Assembly (NCBI GenBank): GCA_003650785.1
Contig: QMRW01000030.1
Span: forward strand, 1-12,442
Length of the DNA stretch: 12,442 bases
Direction of reading: 5' to 3'
Origin: Thermoprotei archaeon
Lineage (GTDB): Archaea; Thermoproteota; Thermoprotei; Thermofilales; B20-G17
The translations under genes and the position numbers were made by a program. The notes below the pieces were generated by a model. That model saw only the letters and a list, made by a program, of their open reading frames with translations. It did no database searches and was not told the origin of the DNA. Shown one piece after another: positions 6,526 through 12,442 of the stretch (position 1 is its first letter; the number at the start of each line of letters is the position of its first letter).

Positions 6526-7651
6526 GCACACGCACCTTTACTCTCTCTATTATCATTGAATGAAGATCGAGTACCATGTCAAATAGTTCACCCCTAGATC
6601 GTGGAGTTAATGTAATATGATAACTATCTAGGTTAAAACTCCTAGGCTTAGCTCTCTCTAAAATATCCTTGAGATATTGGCGTACTCCATAACCAATAAG
6701 TATAGCTTGATCGTCTTTTATGGTTATAACTTTTAATGGAGGAGGACTATCTATTCTATCAATCAGAGTACCTTTCTCATCCTCTGAAGGAGGACCTATT
6801 ATCACCTTTCCTTCATACACCATAAGTGGCTTAAAAGTAAGAGGATGGAAATTCTTTACGTTAAACCTAGCCATTGTATCAGCCTCTCTTATGCTCACGC
6901 GGTGTAGTATCAGAGGATTAGAAACTATTTCGGGATCTCCAGTCAATATACCTTCACTATCAGTAAAAAGTCTTATACGAGATGCATTAAGTGCTGCACC
7001 AATTAACGTCGCCGTTAGATCGGAACCTCCTCTTCCCATAGTGGTTATCCTTCCATCTAGTGTTCTTCCCATGAAGCCAGCTACAACGACTATATTTTTA
7101 ATTATAAGGTGTGTTATAGCACTCCTTATTCTATGAATGCACTCCTTAAAGAGAGGCTTAGCATTTCCAAATCTATCATCAGTCACTATACCAGCCTCTC
7201 CTCCCGTAAGCGTCACTGCATTCATTCCTAATCCCCTTAGGTACTCTCTCATGACTATAGATGACATGCGTTCCCCTAGAGAGAGTAATCTATCTACTAA
7301 TTGCGGATTGTAGGCACTCATCTTCATGAATTTTACCAATTTTTCTCCTTCTTCCAATAATAGTGTCAGATCTTCTAAACCCTCACTAGCTCCTATTACA
7401 TCTAGCGCTAGTGCATACTTTTCAAATATCTCTCTAAGATCCGTTACATCCCCTTTTTTCAATGCAATATTAAGTAATCTAGATGTTATTCCCTTCATAG
7501 CTGAAACTACTACAACTATCTTACTCATAGTCGCGTGTCTAGCTATTACTCCTGCTAAGTATTTGAAGTCATATATACTTCTAAGTATGGAACCTCCTAT
7601 TTTCAGTACTTGGATTTTACTCCTATGATATCCATTAAGTTCTTCTATCAT
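6515..7651 (-). CDS. lysC: Aspartate kinase, with a short C-terminal regulatory part
   Basis: The enzyme phosphorylates aspartate, the first step of aspartate-family amino acid synthesis. Kinase motifs run in order: KIGGSIL at 17-23 (commonly KFGGTS), GERMSS at 126-131, GRGGSDLTATLIGAAL at 206-221, FTDSEGILTGDPEIV at 229-243, and NFHPLTFKP at 267-275, matching the usual LHPxxxxP. At 378 residues it is shorter than typical aspartate kinases of about 400-470 with two ACT domains. After residue 300 only some 75 residues remain, enough for one degenerate ACT-like unit at most. Feedback control by lysine or threonine may therefore be absent or different. ATG 7651 is in frame with no better upstream start and follows a TATA-like element by about 35 bases. 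asd overlaps its 3' end. Confidence 0.92.
   Translation of the reverse strand: MIEELNGYHRSKIQVLKIGGSILRSIYDFKYLAGVIARHATMSKIVVVVSAMKGITSRLLNIALKKGDVTDLREIFEKYALALDVIGASEGLEDLTLLLEEGEKLVKFMKMSAYNPQLVDRLLSLGERMSSIVMREYLRGLGMNAVTLTGGEAGIVTDDRFGNAKPLFKECIHRIRSAITHLIIKNIVVVAGFMGRTLDGRITTMGRGGSDLTATLIGAALNASRIRLFTDSEGILTGDPEIVSNPLILHRVSIREADTMARFNVKNFHPLTFKPLMVYEGKVIIGPPSEDEKGTLIDRIDSPPPLKVITIKDDQAILIGYGVRQYLKDILERAKPRSFNLDSYHITLTPRSRGELFDMVLDLHSMIIERVKVRVHGR
6533..6537 (-). promoter_or_regulatory. Shine-Dalgarno site that decides the asd start
   Basis: AGGTG on the - strand lies inside the last codons of lysC, seven bases before ATG 6525 and only one base from the GTG at 6531. It favours the ATG. 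Confidence 0.55.
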
Positions 7652-7865
7652 CTCTCTGACTACTAGTTATACTAGAAAGGTATATTTATTTCTATGCATA
7701 AACTCTATACTTAAAATGACTATCAGTAATATTTGAAGTAACCTCTACATGAAATTCCTGTTCAGTAGTCTACGGATATACTAGAGAATTAGCTCCTAGA
7801 TTCGATGTATATTGGATGAGTAACGTTTAATAGTAGCAAGTATTTCCCCAAGATAGGGATATACC
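7652..7865. other. Divergent intergenic region between lysC and the methyltransferase gene
   Basis: These 214 bases separate two divergent operons. The lysC-proximal end holds the TATA-like element at 7681-7689. The other end holds TTTAATA at 7826-7832, about 40 bases before the TTG start at 7866, a plausible box for the methyltransferase cluster. In the middle I see no open frame of note, no tRNA and no convincing small-RNA boxes. Confidence 0.5.
7681..7689 (-). promoter_or_regulatory. TATA box of the lysC-asd operon
   Basis: On the - strand this reads ATAAATATA, about 35 bases before ATG 7651, predicting transcription from about 7660 and a leader of around ten bases. A small inverted repeat (CTAGT-TAT-ACTAG, 7663-7675) lies between box and start and could be an operator, but the arms are only five bases. 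Confidence 0.45.
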
Positions 7866-8339
7866 TTGAGGTACTACCCTCAGGTTCCCTTCGTACCAAC
7901 ACCATTACCAGTAGTACGAAGGATGCTAGAACTCGCAGAATTAAAAGCGAATGAAACTCTCTATGATCTGGGTTGTGGTGATGGAAGAATCCTTATAATG
8001 GCTGCTAGGGAATTCGGAGCACGAGCTATAGGTATAGAGATAAGAAAGGATTTAGTTGAGCAGTGTCATAGAGAGGTAATAAAACATGGACTTCAGGACA
8101 GAGTTAAAATAATCCATGGAAACTTCTTCGAAGTAAATATAAGTGATGCAGATGTAGTTACATTGTACCTTTTAACTAGTATTAATGAAAGACTTAGACC
8201 CAAACTAGAGAAAGAGCTTAAGCCAGGTACTAGAGTAGTCTCTCATGACTTCGAGATAGTAGGATGGAAACCTATTAGAGTAGAAAATGTATATGAACAA
8301 TGGAGAAGCCATAAAATCTATTTATATGTGATAGAGTAA
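7866..8339 (+). CDS. Class I SAM-dependent methyltransferase, FAM173 (ATPSCKMT)-like protein lysine methyltransferase candidate
   Basis: The 157-residue protein is a compact seven-beta-strand methyltransferase. VPFVPTP at 7-13 precedes the fold. Motif I is DLGCGDGR at 34-41, the acidic residue binding the SAM ribose is probably E58 (IGIEIR), and DADVVTLYLL at 94-103 ends strand 4. LKPGTRVVSHDF at 118-129 with GWKP at 133-136 completes the pattern. The same order, including a short N-terminal PTP-like segment and RVVS..F....W.P, is known from the eukaryotic FAM173 enzymes, which methylate lysines of mitochondrial ATP synthase c subunit and ADP/ATP carrier. The archaeal target is unknown. A stop at 7854-7856 in the same frame limits the start to TTG 7866 or later. 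It is followed after 15 bases by deoxyhypusine synthase in the same frame. Confidence 0.85.
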   Translation: MRYYPQVPFVPTPLPVVRRMLELAELKANETLYDLGCGDGRILIMAAREFGARAIGIEIRKDLVEQCHREVIKHGLQDRVKIIHGNFFEVNISDADVVTLYLLTSINERLRPKLEKELKPGTRVVSHDFEIVGWKPIRVENVYEQWRSHKIYLYVIE

Positions 8340-8354
8340 ACATGGGGTATATAT

Positions 8355-9311
8355 TTGAAGAAAAACATACTGATAAAGCCCATAGAGGATATTCATATAC
8401 ACCGTGGAATAAAAGTATCAGAGTTAATTGATCTTTACTCCCAAATGGGCGGCTTTACGGCTAAGTACCTAGCAGAAGCTGTTGATATCGTAGAAGAGAT
8501 GGTTAAAGATAGTGAAGTCAAAGTCTTCCTCTCTTTTACGGCTAATATTGTAGCAACTGGCCTAAGAGGATTGATAGCTCAGGTGATTAGAGATAGAATA
8601 ATAGATGTCGTTATAACAACAGGTGGTACAGTAGATCACGATATAGCTAGGTCTCTAGGAGGGATATATTATGAGGGAGATTTTCAAATGGACGATCTAG
8701 TGTTACATGATTTAGGAATTCATAGATTGGGATGTGTATTGATACCTAAAGAGAAGTACGGTGAACTAATAGAATCATGGTCTCATGAAGTACTAGAGGA
8801 ACTGTGCAATATTAAGGAGACGTGGGGCGTGAGAGAGCTACTTTGGGAGTTAGGAAAAAGACTCCACGATAGAAACTCGATACTCCACCAGTGTGCAATC
8901 AACAAAGTTCCTATTTTCTCACCAGGACTCGTAGATTCAGCATTCGGTATGGCGCTCATGACCTTCAGAGAGAAATTAAGACTTAAAGGAAAGGGTACTA
9001 TTGTACTTGATGTACTCAAGGATATGAAAGAATTGGCGGATTTAGTATACTCATCTAAGAAGATAGGTGGAATAGTACTTGGAGGAGGTATAAGTAAGCA
9101 TCATCTTATATGGTGGGCTCAATTAAAGGGTGGACTCGATTACGCCGTCTATATCACAACTGCTGTCGAATGGGATGGCTCACTCAGTGGTGCTAGAACT
9201 AGAGAAGCGCTAAGCTGGGGTAAGCTTAAACCTCGAGCTAGACATGTGACAGTCTATGGCGATGTGACTATAATATTACCTATTCTTCTATCGAGAATAG
9301 TTAAGAGGTAA
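8355..9311 (+). CDS. dys: Deoxyhypusine synthase
   Basis: The enzyme transfers the aminobutyl group of spermidine to one lysine of translation factor aIF5A, using NAD, as the key step of hypusine formation. The 318-residue product shows the archaeal pattern: an N-terminal MGGFTAKYLAEA at 31-42, the NAD-binding TTGGTVDHDIAR at 88-99, YYEGDF at 105-110, VPIFSPGLVDSAFG at 185-198, and GGGISKHH at 243-250, where K248 is the catalytic lysine that carries the butylimine intermediate. VEWDGSLSGAR at 271-281 and GDVTIILP at 302-309 complete the active site. Length is normal. An in-frame stop at 8337-8339 leaves TTG 8355 as the only start preserving the conserved N terminus; GGGG at 8344-8347 is its ribosome binding site. 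The aIF5A gene is not in the window. Confidence 0.94.
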   Translation: MKKNILIKPIEDIHIHRGIKVSELIDLYSQMGGFTAKYLAEAVDIVEEMVKDSEVKVFLSFTANIVATGLRGLIAQVIRDRIIDVVITTGGTVDHDIARSLGGIYYEGDFQMDDLVLHDLGIHRLGCVLIPKEKYGELIESWSHEVLEELCNIKETWGVRELLWELGKRLHDRNSILHQCAINKVPIFSPGLVDSAFGMALMTFREKLRLKGKGTIVLDVLKDMKELADLVYSSKKIGGIVLGGGISKHHLIWWAQLKGGLDYAVYITTAVEWDGSLSGARTREALSWGKLKPRARHVTVYGDVTIILPILLSRIVKR

Positions 9312-9315
9312 TGAT

Positions 9316-10326
9316 GTGTACACATACCTACTCAGCATAGTAGCGTCCTCCACAATAAGCTACACTATCACCAGGATCCTCATACCAATACTCAGAGCTA
9401 AAGGATTTACTAGCATAGATGTACATAAGCCCAATAAGCCCACTGTAGCTAATATGGGCGGAATTGGTATACTGATTTCAATACTCATAACATACGCTAT
9501 CATTATATTCTTGGGTACTTCCTACAGTCTCTACGTTAAGATAATGACCATAATGGCAGTTATACTGATAGCCGCTATACTAGGGATTCTAGATGATCTA
9601 AAACCCATTAAAGGTCTATCCAAGACTTTTCTGTCAATTCCTACTATAATTCCAATAATACTCTCTGCAATGCTAAATCCTCAAATAATAATAGTGGGTA
9701 GACCTGAAGTTCCAATAGTAGGAAAATTAAGACTTACTATAGCCTACTGGTTATTACTTCCACTAGCAATTGCAGGTCCAGCGAATGCAGTTAATATGCT
9801 AGAGGTAATGAATGGAATTATGCCCATAACATGTTCACTAGCACTAATACCAATAATATTCGCACAACTATTCTTGGGTAGAATGGAAGATATAATACTG
9901 ACAACTACACTACTCGGAGCGCTTCTGGGATACTTACCATTCAATAGGTACCCTGCTAAGATATTCTCTGGAAATGTTGGAAGTCTTCTTGTGGGTGCGT
10001 ACATAGGTGCTATCGCTGTTATAAGCAGAGTAGAAGCCATAGCTGTAATAGCACTAATGCCTCACTTAATTAATGCCTTTCTAGTGATATCATCAGTTGG
10101 TTTCAAGGAGCGAAGAGATATCTCAGAAAGACCTGTAAAGGTAGGGAATAACGGACTAATCTACGTTAATCCATCTAAACACGCACCGATAACACTAGTA
10201 AGATTCATTGTATTAATTTCAGGACCTCTCAAGGAAAAAGATATAGTCAAGGTTATAACATACCTCCAGATATGTGCTAGCATACTAGCCCTATTTACAA
10301 TACAGCTTTATAATCTAAAAATATAG
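9316..10326 (+). CDS. Glycosyltransferase family 4 protein, probable GlcNAc-1-phosphate transferase (AglH/GPT/MraY type)
   Basis: The 336-residue membrane protein has about ten helices and belongs to the family that moves a sugar-1-phosphate from a UDP-sugar to a lipid phosphate, the first step of lipid-linked glycan assembly, in archaea usually for N-glycosylation. Family marks are HKPNKPTVANMGGI at 37-50, the DD motif ILDDLKP at 91-97, NAVNMLEVMNGI at 157-168 and YPAKIFSGNVGSL at 212-224. Two positions usually Asp differ: E163 in the NxxNxxDG-like motif and N220 in F.GD.GS. HAPITLVR at 289-296 is a late loop motif. GTG 9316 is the first possible start after an in-frame stop at 9298-9300, and GAGGT at 9305-9309 is well placed for it. 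It starts four bases after the deoxyhypusine synthase stop, so probably the same operon. Confidence 0.88.
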   Translation: MYTYLLSIVASSTISYTITRILIPILRAKGFTSIDVHKPNKPTVANMGGIGILISILITYAIIIFLGTSYSLYVKIMTIMAVILIAAILGILDDLKPIKGLSKTFLSIPTIIPIILSAMLNPQIIIVGRPEVPIVGKLRLTIAYWLLLPLAIAGPANAVNMLEVMNGIMPITCSLALIPIIFAQLFLGRMEDIILTTTLLGALLGYLPFNRYPAKIFSGNVGSLLVGAYIGAIAVISRVEAIAVIALMPHLINAFLVISSVGFKERRDISERPVKVGNNGLIYVNPSKHAPITLVRFIVLISGPLKEKDIVKVITYLQICASILALFTIQLYNLKI

Positions 10327-10356
10327 GGATAGTATTATTAGTAACTCGATCTTAGC

Positions 10357-10605
10357 TTGTTAGAGAGTATGTATGGTATAAGAAGAACTATCCTCGTCCT
10401 GAGCATGCTATTCATAGTACTATGGGCTACGCTAATGTTAACCTTAGTCGTGATAGAGGAAGTAGTACTCACTTACATAGGCATGAGTCTTTTGAGAAGT
10501 ATCATAGGACTTTCACTAGCTGGACTATGGTTATACTCATGTTATAAGTTCTCTAAGTGGATCTTTCACAGGTTTCTAAGGACTACTCGCTCTCCTCATG
10601 AGTAG
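10357..10605 (+). CDS. Small two-helix membrane protein of unknown function
   Basis: The product is 82 residues from TTG 10357, or 78 from ATG 10369, which is the more usual codon; neither has a strong ribosome binding site. Two hydrophobic segments, at about 11-33 and 43-64, are joined by a short loop containing Glu-Glu. The tail (about 66-82) is basic and aromatic: KFSKWIFHRFLRTTR. By the positive-inside rule both ends probably face the cytoplasm. No family is recognised. It begins 30 bases after the glycosyltransferase and may be the last gene of that operon. Its last 23 bases overlap the 3' end of the convergent coiled-coil gene. Confidence 0.6.
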   Translation: MLESMYGIRRTILVLSMLFIVLWATLMLTLVVIEEVVLTYIGMSLLRSIIGLSLAGLWLYSCYKFSKWIFHRFLRTTRSPHE

Positions 10606-10951
10606 TATATTCCTCTACCACTACAAATCTACCCTTGGGCTTGAGGTACTCTAATCGCCTACGAACCTCTTCTAGCTCTCTTGTCACTCCCCGTTCCTTC
10701 CTACTGAGCTCTTCTATTTTACTTTCTATATTCTTCCTACTTCTAGCCAATCTGGTATACAATAACTCCAGTCTAGCGTACTCAATGTCATCTCTAGTGC
10801 GTATAAGTCTTTCATATGCTTCATCCTCCTTAGCTTTTACCAGCTCTAATTTCTCTAGTAGTTCTTTCTTCCTCTTCTTAATTTCTTCAAGTTCTCCTTC
10901 TAGTTCTACTTTTTTCCTCTCTAGGGCATCTATGGCATACTCCTCAGACAT
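10583..10951 (-). CDS. Coiled-coil protein of unknown function
   Basis: The 122-residue soluble protein is almost wholly a charged, Lys/Glu/Arg/Leu-rich coiled coil from about residue 8 to 104, broken near the middle around RTRDDIEYARLELLYTRLARS. A short non-helical tail (FVVVEEY, then an acidic end) follows. Length resembles prefoldin beta, but I do not see the central beta-hairpin sequence of prefoldin, so I do not call it that. GGGAG at 10957-10961 is five bases before the ATG and supports this start. A TATA-like stretch at 10982-10989 could drive it separately, though it also follows coaD after 60 bases on the same strand. Its 3' end overlaps the small membrane protein gene by 23 bases tail to tail. 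Confidence 0.75.
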   Translation of the reverse strand: MSEEYAIDALERKKVELEGELEEIKKRKKELLEKLELVKAKEDEAYERLIRTRDDIEYARLELLYTRLARSRKNIESKIEELSRKERGVTRELEEVRRRLEYLKPKGRFVVVEEYTTHEESE

Positions 10952-10981
10952 AGAGACTCCCTCAGTCTCTTGTGTGTGATC

Positions 10982-10989
10982 TTATATAT
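10982..10989 (-). promoter_or_regulatory. Possible TATA box of the coiled-coil gene
   Basis: On the - strand this reads ATATATAA, about 35 bases before ATG 10951, predicting a very short leader. It suggests an extra promoter between coaD and the coiled-coil gene. Confidence 0.4.
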
Positions 10990-11011
10990 GTTTGGCTATA
11001 TATCAGGAGTA

Positions 11012-11524
11012 CTATCCCCTACTCCCTACAACTCTACCAGTTCTATCTATTTCTCCCTTTACTATCCTTGTAGTTCGTATTGGCTTTCCATCTTCAGCTA
11101 ATATGAGCCCTAGAATAACTACGCTTAATTTCTTTAGACCCAGTCTTCTCCTTGTAGAATTTACCCCCTTAATACTATTGTAGGTCTCTGTTGTGACTAC
11201 AACACATTGGATATCATTTCTATCCAATAGAGGCCCTAATCCATCTACTAATGGTATTAACACACTTCTTCTGAGTAACCTGTTCTTCAGGAGAAATCTA
11301 TATAGGTCTCTTAAGCGCTCCTCGTACTCTTTAACCTCATGTGCTTTAGGGTGCCTACTAATGAAATAATTGCTTGTGATACCTATTATTACTCCTTCAG
11401 AGAGACTGAATGCTAGTCTTAATAATACCTCATGACCTCTATGCAGGAGTGAGAACGTTCCTCCCACAGCTGAAAGTTTAAATAGCCTGTTTTTATTTCT
11501 ACGGTGATTTGATGTAGCTACCAT
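11012..11524 (-). CDS. coaD: Phosphopantetheine adenylyltransferase, archaeal type
   Basis: The enzyme joins 4'-phosphopantetheine and ATP to dephospho-coenzyme A, the penultimate step of coenzyme A synthesis. It is a nucleotidyltransferase-fold protein of 170 residues. The ATP-binding start is VGGTFSLLHRGH at 20-31 with the HxGH signature at 28-31. IGITSNYF at 47-54, EYEERLRDL at 66-74, PLVDGLGP at 91-98 and VVVTTETY at 108-115 are in the order of the archaeal enzyme. LAEDGKPIRTTRIVKGEID at 142-160 ends with the second nucleotide-binding motif (TTRI). About 15 residues precede the core. AGGAT just before the ATG supports the start, which overlaps the helicase stop by seven bases, so the gene is probably co-transcribed with the helicase. 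Confidence 0.92.
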   Translation of the reverse strand: MVATSNHRRNKNRLFKLSAVGGTFSLLHRGHEVLLRLAFSLSEGVIIGITSNYFISRHPKAHEVKEYEERLRDLYRFLLKNRLLRRSVLIPLVDGLGPLLDRNDIQCVVVTTETYNSIKGVNSTRRRLGLKKLSVVILGLILAEDGKPIRTTRIVKGEIDRTGRVVGSRG

Positions 11525-12442
11525 CTTATCCTTTCCAGTCTTCTTCTCTCAGTTTCAATTATAGCCTTGAAGAAATCATCATTGATATCTTTGAAATTCG
11601 CTGCTATCCTTTCAATATCAGACATTCTGAGATCCCTTCCTCCCATCGCTATAAGTGCACGTAGTCCATACTCCTTCAATAAATCTCTGCTTCTTTTCAA
11701 CCTACTGATTATTCTCCTTTCTCTTCTACTCAGGTTCTTCCACTTTTTAGCAATAATAGAGGTTATCTCATTTTCTCTACATGCTACTACTCCTATCTCC
11801 TCTGATCCACAGAACTTGCATCTAAGATCATGCACATAGTCCTTTATTCTCGCAATCTCATACCACTGCTTACACTTGAGACAAGCGAAGACTCTTACTT
11901 CCTCTAGTAGTCTTACTTTTGTAGATTCTAGTACAATCTTATCCATTCTCTCAGGAGGAATGAGCTCTAATTTTCTCGAGAGCTTTGTTAATGCTAGTGA
12001 GGTGAGTGGTGAGGGTGTATTTAATCTCAAAATCACAACTTCTATACTATTGTTACGAATACTTCTTAGGAAGTTCTCAAGAGAATCCAGATCTAAGTCC
12101 TTTGTAATGAACTCATTGAGTGCCTCTTTGAAGACCACTGTATCGTAGAGCATTTTAATGATACGTCTTATCTCAGAGCTCCTTATGTCTACATTCTTTC
12201 TTAATGCTCCAAATCTCCTGGCTACATGGATTAATCTTCTCCTGAAGAGTCCAAATCTGATTGCACTCTTCATGATATACTCGCTCAAATCATACTCTGT
12301 CTTGAATAGTTCTTGTATACACCTAGTGATACTACCGTAGTACCTATCGATATACGGGATCTGAAGTATTATAGTATAGGCATCCTGCTGTACTCCAACA
12401 CTCATACCTATAAGTGATGCTATCTTGTCAGAGAGGAGTCTA
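11518..12442 (-). CDS. Lhr-type DEAD/DEAH helicase, C-terminal part, cut by the window edge
   Basis: The frame is open through the right edge: before the methionine at 12405 it continues upstream with RLLSDKIASLIG, so that Met is internal and the true start lies outside the window. About 307 residues are present. They match the C-terminal region of archaeal Lhr-like superfamily 2 helicases: VGVQQDAYTI near the beginning, RRLIHVARRFGALRK, then a four-cysteine zinc ribbon (CLKCKQWYEI, later CKFCGSEEIGVVAC), and a basic helical end (KKWKNLSRRERRIISRLKRS). The motor domains with Walker motifs are not visible here. Lhr proteins unwind DNA or RNA/DNA duplexes and are linked to repair. The stop overlaps the coaD start by seven bases, which suggests one operon. 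Assignment rests on remembered family pattern. Confidence 0.8.
   Translation of the reverse strand, partial: RLLSDKIASLIGMSVGVQQDAYTIILQIPYIDRYYGSITRCIQELFKTEYDLSEYIMKSAIRFGLFRRRLIHVARRFGALRKNVDIRSSEIRRIIKMLYDTVVFKEALNEFITKDLDLDSLENFLRSIRNNSIEVVILRLNTPSPLTSLALTKLSRKLELIPPERMDKIVLESTKVRLLEEVRVFACLKCKQWYEIARIKDYVHDLRCKFCGSEEIGVVACRENEITSIIAKKWKNLSRRERRIISRLKRSRDLLKEYGLRALIAMGGRDLRMSDIERIAANFKDINDDFFKAIIETERRRLERIRW

Noticed and set aside
10583..10951. Prefoldin beta identity for the coiled-coil protein
   Set aside because: Length fits, but the hairpin region between two helices typical of prefoldin is not visible.
10635..10979. + strand serine/leucine-rich open frame of 114 codons
   Set aside because: It is the antisense reading of the Lys/Glu-rich coiled-coil gene, which gives such Ser/Leu-rich shadows; the - strand gene has a ribosome binding site.
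11518..12405. A complete 295-residue gene starting at the Met at 12405
   Set aside because: The frame continues open to the window edge with residues fitting the helicase family, so the Met is internal and the gene is partial.

Overview
The window looks like part of the chromosome of a thermophilic archaeon, most likely of the Thermoproteota (Crenarchaeota). The DNA is A+T-rich, arginine is written mostly as AGA/AGG and isoleucine often as ATA. Promoters have TATA boxes about 25-35 bases upstream of the start codons. Deoxyhypusine synthase, archaeal phosphopantetheine adenylyltransferase, an Lhr-type helicase and an archaeal GlcNAc-1-phosphate-transferase-like enzyme are all present. The species cannot be named from the sequence alone.

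Layout. Bases 2-277 hold the end of an unrecognised + strand gene cut by the window edge. It converges on a small zinc-ribbon gene on the - strand (337-531). A 272-base A+T-rich control region with a perfect 20-bp palindrome precedes a compact polar amino acid ABC transporter operon (808-3166: tethered binding protein, permease, ATPase). An ornithine cyclodeaminase/alanine dehydrogenase family gene follows behind its own promoter (3224-4216). Next come - strand genes: a ThiW-type S component whose stop overlaps the start of an unclassified P-loop ATPase (5331-4226), and an aspartate kinase/aspartate-semialdehyde dehydrogenase operon (7651-5461) for the shared first steps of aspartate-family amino acid synthesis.

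A 214-base divergent promoter region separates these from a + strand cluster (7866-10605): a FAM173-like methyltransferase, deoxyhypusine synthase, a GPT/MraY-type glycosyl-1-phosphate transferase and a small membrane protein. All four begin, or may begin, with TTG or GTG. The last overlaps tail to tail with a - strand group transcribed from the right edge: a truncated Lhr-type helicase, phosphopantetheine adenylyltransferase (coenzyme A synthesis) and a coiled-coil protein.

Most of the window is ordinary housekeeping metabolism. The least explained items are the ThiW/P-loop ATPase pair, the palindromic control region of the ABC operon, and the altered catalytic motifs in the glycosyl-1-phosphate transferase. 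No tRNA, rRNA, CRISPR array, insertion sequence or convincing terminator was seen. No gene-free stretch exceeds 300 bases.
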